A program made the position numbers and the translations under genes. DNA of 8,474 nt from contig CAYUUP010000066.1 of the NCBI GenBank assembly GCA_964447925.1, forward strand, positions 1 to 8,474, given 5' to 3'. Below are positions 6,222 to 8,474 of the stretch, piece after piece (the stretch's first letter is position 1; the number at the start of each line of letters is the position of its first letter). Source of the stretch: CAYUUP01 sp964447925. GTDB lineage: Bacteria > Bacillota > Clostridia > Oscillospirales > Oscillospiraceae. The notes under the pieces are model-generated. The model saw only the letters and a list, made by a program, of their open reading frames with translations, was not told the origin of the DNA and searched no databases.

Positions 6222-6246
6222 TGTAATGTGAAATCAGAGCGATAGA

Positions 6247-6279
6247 GAGGGCTGCCTCGCTTGGGGGCAGCCCTTTTTT
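6247..6279 (+). terminator. Rho-independent terminator of the NlpC/P60 gene
   Basis: An 8-bp GC-rich stem GGGCTGCC (6249-6256) / GGCAGCCC (6266-6273), extendable inward by a G-T and a C-G pair, followed by six T (6274-6279). It lies 27 bp after the stop codon. Confidence 0.92.
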
Positions 6280-6281
6280 GC

Positions 6282-6301
6282 CCAAATTTCAAAAAATTTG
6301 G
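6282..6301. repeat. AT-rich inverted repeat upstream of the GntR promoter
   Basis: CCAAATTT (6282-6289) and AAATTTGG (6294-6301) are perfect inverted copies around CAAA. The repeat ends eight bases before the -35 box at 6310 and contains an A6 tract, so it could act as an UP element or as a binding site for a second regulator. Confidence 0.45.
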
Positions 6302-6309
6302 AATTGCTC

Positions 6310-6338
6310 TTGACAGACTTATTGTGCTATTGTATTAT
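6310..6338 (+). promoter_or_regulatory. Sigma-A promoter of the GntR/ABC operon
   Basis: A perfect TTGACA (6310-6315) and TATTAT (6333-6338) are 17 bp apart. Transcription would begin near 6345, inside the right arm of the palindrome at 6318-6355, about 26 nt before the ATG at 6371. Confidence 0.82.
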
Positions 6339-6355
6339 TACAATAGCACAATAAG
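6318..6355. promoter_or_regulatory. Perfect 38-bp palindrome, probable GntR operator
   Basis: Two perfect 17-bp arms, CTTATTGTGCTATTGTA (6318-6334) and its exact inverse complement (6339-6355), flank TTAT. The palindrome covers the spacer, the -10 box and the start site of the promoter, so a protein bound here would block transcription. The next gene encodes a YtrA-type GntR regulator, a family whose members commonly repress their own ABC-transporter operon from a symmetric site. That this protein binds here is inference from position. Confidence 0.85.
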
Positions 6356-6370
6356 GGGGCGCAGAATACC

Positions 6371-6751
6371 ATGGCTTGGAAATTCAGGAGTGACCAGCCT
6401 ATCTGGCTTCAGACCGCCGACCGCATCAAGCAGCGGATATTCACCGGTGAATACCCCCCCGGCGGACGGGTGCCTCCGGTGAGGGAGTTGTCCCAGGAGG
6501 CGGGCATCAACCCCAACACCGTTCAGCGGGCACTGGCCCATCTGGAGCAGGAGGGACTGGTGTGTACCAGGAGTACCACCGGACGGACAGTGACGGAGGA
6601 CACGGCGGCCATCGCCGCCCTGCGGCAGCAGATTGCCCGTGAGCTGATACGGCAATGCTGCCAGGGACTGGAGGAGCTGGGCTATCGGCCGGAGGATATG
6701 GCGGAACTGCTCTCCACCGCGTGGAAAGAGGACAAGGAGGTCTATCAATGA
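6371..6751 (+). CDS. GntR family transcriptional regulator, YtrA subfamily
   Basis: DNA-binding regulator of 126 aa, the short length typical of the YtrA subfamily of GntR proteins. The winged helix-turn-helix domain spans about 9-75: the family opening PIWLQTADRIKQRI (10-23), GRVPPVREL (32-40), recognition helix region NPNTVQRALAHLEQEGLV (47-64) and wing (65-75). The C-terminal part (80-120) is a short helical dimerisation region, too small for a classical ligand domain. A GGGGG run at 6355-6359 lies about 11 bases before the ATG. It is the first gene of the operon, its TGA overlaps the ATG of the ABC ATPase (ATGA, 6748-6751), and the perfect palindrome at 6318-6355 is its likely binding site. 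The inducer is unknown; in Bacillus subtilis YtrA responds to some cell-wall antibiotics. Confidence 0.93.
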   Translation: MAWKFRSDQPIWLQTADRIKQRIFTGEYPPGGRVPPVRELSQEAGINPNTVQRALAHLEQEGLVCTRSTTGRTVTEDTAAIAALRQQIARELIRQCCQGLEELGYRPEDMAELLSTAWKEDKEVYQ

Positions 6752-7446
6752 GTGCAATTCTTGAGTGTCGCTGCCTCTGCAAAAGGTACGGCAAACATGA
6801 AGCGCTGCGGCAGACGGATATTACCATCCAGCCCGGGCGCATCGTGGGACTGTTGGGGCCAAACGGCTCTGGCAAGACAACGCTGATCAAGTTGATCTGC
6901 GGACTGCTGCAGCCCGACAGCGGCGAACTGCTGGTGGGTGGGCAGAAGCCGGGGGTGAGGACGAAAGCAATGGTATCTTATCTTCCGGAACGCACCTATC
7001 TGTCAGACTGGATGCGGGCCAAGGACGTTATCACTTACTTCTCCGACTTCTATGCTGACTTTGATCCGGACAAAGCCCGGAATATGCTGTGGCGGCTGAA
7101 TATTTCGGAGACGGCCCGGATGAAGACGCTCTCTAAGGGCAACCGGGAAAAGCTCCAGCTGATCCTGGTGATGAGCCGGAACGCCCTGTTCTATGTATTG
7201 GATGAACCTATCGGCGGCGTGGATCCGGCGGCCCGGGACTATGTGCTGGATACCATTCTGACCAACTACAACCCACAGGGCAGTATCCTCATCTCCACCC
7301 ATCTGATTTCCGATGTGGAGCGGGTGCTGGATGATGTGATCTTCCTCCGGGAAGGACAGGTGGTCACCCAGGCCCCGGCGGATGATATCCGCGCAAGCAG
7401 GGGCAAATCTGTGGATGAGGTATTCCGGGAGGTATTCAAATGCTGA
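6748..7446 (+). CDS. ABC transporter ATP-binding protein
   Basis: Nucleotide-binding subunit of an ABC transporter, 232 aa, cytoplasmic face of the membrane. Walker A is GPNGSGKT (37-44), the Q-loop region reads SYLPER (77-82) with Glu where Gln is common, the signature is LSKGN (128-132) instead of LSGGQ, Walker B is LFYVLDEP (147-154) and the H-loop is STHL (183-186, His185). A diverged signature and Q-loop of this type are usual in the YtrB/BcrA-like group. The ATG at 6748 is preferred to the upstream start at 6655 because AAGGAGG (6734-6740) precedes it and because it gives the coupled ATGA overlap with the regulator gene. The ATPase gene overlaps the permease gene by seven bases, so the two are translationally coupled. 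Confidence 0.95.
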   Translation: MSAILECRCLCKRYGKHEALRQTDITIQPGRIVGLLGPNGSGKTTLIKLICGLLQPDSGELLVGGQKPGVRTKAMVSYLPERTYLSDWMRAKDVITYFSDFYADFDPDKARNMLWRLNISETARMKTLSKGNREKLQLILVMSRNALFYVLDEPIGGVDPAARDYVLDTILTNYNPQGSILISTHLISDVERVLDDVIFLREGQVVTQAPADDIRASRGKSVDEVFREVFKC

Positions 7447-8279
7447 AATTATTAAAATATGAATGCGCGGCTGTGGGCCGTATCATTCTTCCCACCGGGG
7501 GGCTGATGGTGGCGATCTCACTGTTGATGCGTTGTCTCTCTATGCTCTATGACCATTTTTTCAGCAAAAACGACATGTCTGACCTGGGTTCAATCGCTCT
7601 GGTCACGACCTTCCTCCTTGCTGTCTGCGTTGTTGTAGCTGCGATCGTCCTGACCATTGTCACTGTTATTCGGCGATACTACCTGAGTCTTTACGGAGAT
7701 GAGGGTTATCTTACGAACACCCTCCCCGTGGCACCCTGGAAGCATATCGCCAGCAAGCTCATCGTGGCGGTTGCCGCCGTTGTTGTCACCTTGTTGTTCA
7801 CTGGTGCGGCACTTTTTTTCCTGATGGGGGATGACCTCTCGGAGCTGTGGCACGAGCTTGCCGAATGGATTGCAGGTTTCCACAACATCGGCGTTCTCAT
7901 TTACACGATGGTCATCAACCTGCTGGGAGGACTGGTGGGCATCATTGCTTTCCTGCTGACCGTCTATGCCGCCATCGCCATCGGCCAGCTCTGGCGGGAA
8001 CACCGGGTGGCCGGAGGACTGCTGGCCTATCTGGGCATCAGCTTCGTCCTGAACATTGCAGAGACGGTTGTTCTGGCGGTGACCGAATATATGCGCGAAA
8101 CCTTTGTGGGGGCAGCTGTCAATACCGCTGAAGGCTTGGATACATACAGTTTTATTGGGACTATGCTGGATTCCATCAACGCCGACACCGCCATCGGCCT
8201 GATACAGGATATCATAATCTGCGTGGTTATGTTCCTTGTGGCAGATCAGCTGCTGAAGCACAAGCTGAATATTCAGTAA
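7440..8279 (+). CDS. ABC transporter permease, ABC-2-like
   Basis: Integral membrane subunit, 279 aa, partner of the ATPase encoded just upstream. Hydrophobic segments suggest about six membrane helices: about 14-36, 50-77, 106-129, 150-184 (long, perhaps with a re-entrant part), 190-215 and 252-270. Between the second and third lies the cytoplasmic stretch RRYYLSLYGDEGYLTNTLPV (78-97), a kind of sequence I associate with permeases of GntR-linked ABC operons in Clostridia. GGGAGGT (7430-7436 region) precedes the ATG by a few bases, inside the end of the ATPase gene. One ATPase and one permease gene suggest a transporter made of two copies of each. Direction and substrate are unknown; export or immunity to an envelope-active compound is a guess from the regulator type. 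Confidence 0.88.
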   Translation: MLKLLKYECAAVGRIILPTGGLMVAISLLMRCLSMLYDHFFSKNDMSDLGSIALVTTFLLAVCVVVAAIVLTIVTVIRRYYLSLYGDEGYLTNTLPVAPWKHIASKLIVAVAAVVVTLLFTGAALFFLMGDDLSELWHELAEWIAGFHNIGVLIYTMVINLLGGLVGIIAFLLTVYAAIAIGQLWREHRVAGGLLAYLGISFVLNIAETVVLAVTEYMRETFVGAAVNTAEGLDTYSFIGTMLDSINADTAIGLIQDIIICVVMFLVADQLLKHKLNIQ

Positions 8280-8303
8280 ATATAATCGCCATAAAATACT
8301 TCG

Positions 8304-8343
8304 GGGGGCTGTCCCAAGCGGGACAGCCCCCGGCTGGGTTTTT
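8304..8343 (+). terminator. Rho-independent terminator of the GntR/ABC operon, perhaps bidirectional
   Basis: A perfect 12-bp stem GGGGGCTGTCCC (8304-8315) / GGGACAGCCCCC (8320-8331) with an AAGC loop. On the plus strand five T (8339-8343) follow after seven bases. On the minus strand the stem is followed by CGAAGTATTTTAT, so it could also end the convergent cupin gene transcript. Confidence 0.85.
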
Positions 8344-8361
8344 GATATGATGCGGTGAACC

Positions 8362-8474
8362 TCACGGCATCAGCAGCACCAGATACTCCGCCACGTCGTT
8401 GGAACGGTTCTCTAAACTATGGGTGCCGTGGTTGGCGCAGAAAACGGCGTCACCCTCCCGCAGGGAGATATCCC
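8362..8474 (-). CDS. Cupin-domain protein, C-terminal end (partial), probably an XRE-cupin regulator
   Basis: The last 36 codons and stop (TGA at 8364-8362) of a minus-strand gene that runs out of the window. The end of the protein includes REGDAVFCANHGTH followed by SLENRSNDVAEYLVLLMP, which fits the second cupin motif (G-D-x(7-9)-H-x3-N) and the final strands of a small beta-barrel. This ending is typical of regulators with an N-terminal XRE helix-turn-helix and a C-terminal cupin; a cupin-only protein is the alternative, since the N-terminus is not seen. The usual Pro before the second His is a Thr here (GTH). Confidence 0.75.
   Translation of the reverse strand, partial: DISLREGDAVFCANHGTHSLENRSNDVAEYLVLLMP

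Noticed and set aside
6655..6747. Longer ABC ATPase start at 6655
   Set aside because: It would overlap the GntR gene by nearly 100 bp without a ribosome binding site; the ATG at 6748 has AAGGAGG and matches the normal ATPase N-terminus.
7590..8261. A 223-codon minus-strand frame across the permease gene
   Set aside because: It is antisense to the permease, composition is polar and repetitive as expected from antisense of membrane codons, and it has no ribosome binding site.

Overview
The window looks like chromosomal DNA of a fairly GC-rich low-GC-phylum Gram-positive (Firmicutes/Clostridia), most likely a gut member of the Oscillospiraceae. The basis is the 5S rRNA 3' end, strong AGGAGG-type ribosome binding sites, textbook sigma-A promoters, an IreB (UPF0297) gene, an LCP glycopolymer transferase, an SH3b/NlpC-P60 secreted hydrolase and a YtrA-type GntR/ABC operon. 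The placement is an inference from gene content, not from a database search.

Layout. 1-57 is the 3' end of a 5S rRNA gene with its rho-independent terminator (59-91). A second perfect hairpin (96-126) follows, then a convergent, stand-alone dnaK-type Hsp70 gene (151-1893, minus strand) with a short C-terminal lid. Divergent from it is a cell-envelope block on the plus strand: an LCP-family gene (2130-3203) with its own promoter, ireB (3349-3603) with its own promoter, an unrecognised 99-residue gene (3884-4183) behind a palindrome-containing promoter, and a 666-residue exported protein with six SH3b domains and an NlpC/P60 peptidase domain (4221-6221), closed by a clear terminator. Next comes an autoregulated-looking operon: GntR/YtrA regulator (6371-6751), ABC ATPase (6748-7446) and ABC permease (7440-8279), with overlapping start/stop codons, a perfect 38-bp palindrome on its promoter and a strong terminator. 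The window ends in the 3' end of a minus-strand cupin gene (8362-8474), probably an XRE-cupin regulator.

How the genes may work together. The LCP enzyme attaches glycopolymers to peptidoglycan, the SH3b/NlpC protein probably binds and cuts peptidoglycan, and IreB is in other Firmicutes a target of the wall-sensing PASTA kinase. Their proximity suggests an envelope neighbourhood, but each has separate promoters or terminators, so this is not one operon. The GntR/ABC operon is of the kind that often responds to envelope-active compounds; its substrate cannot be read from sequence.

I see no mobile element, CRISPR array, tRNA, phage gene or clear new defence or biosynthetic system. The items most worth a second look are the Ser at the usual third catalytic position of the NlpC/P60 domain, the unrecognised 99-residue gene with its palindromic promoter, the GntR operator, and the small open frame that contains the LCP promoter.
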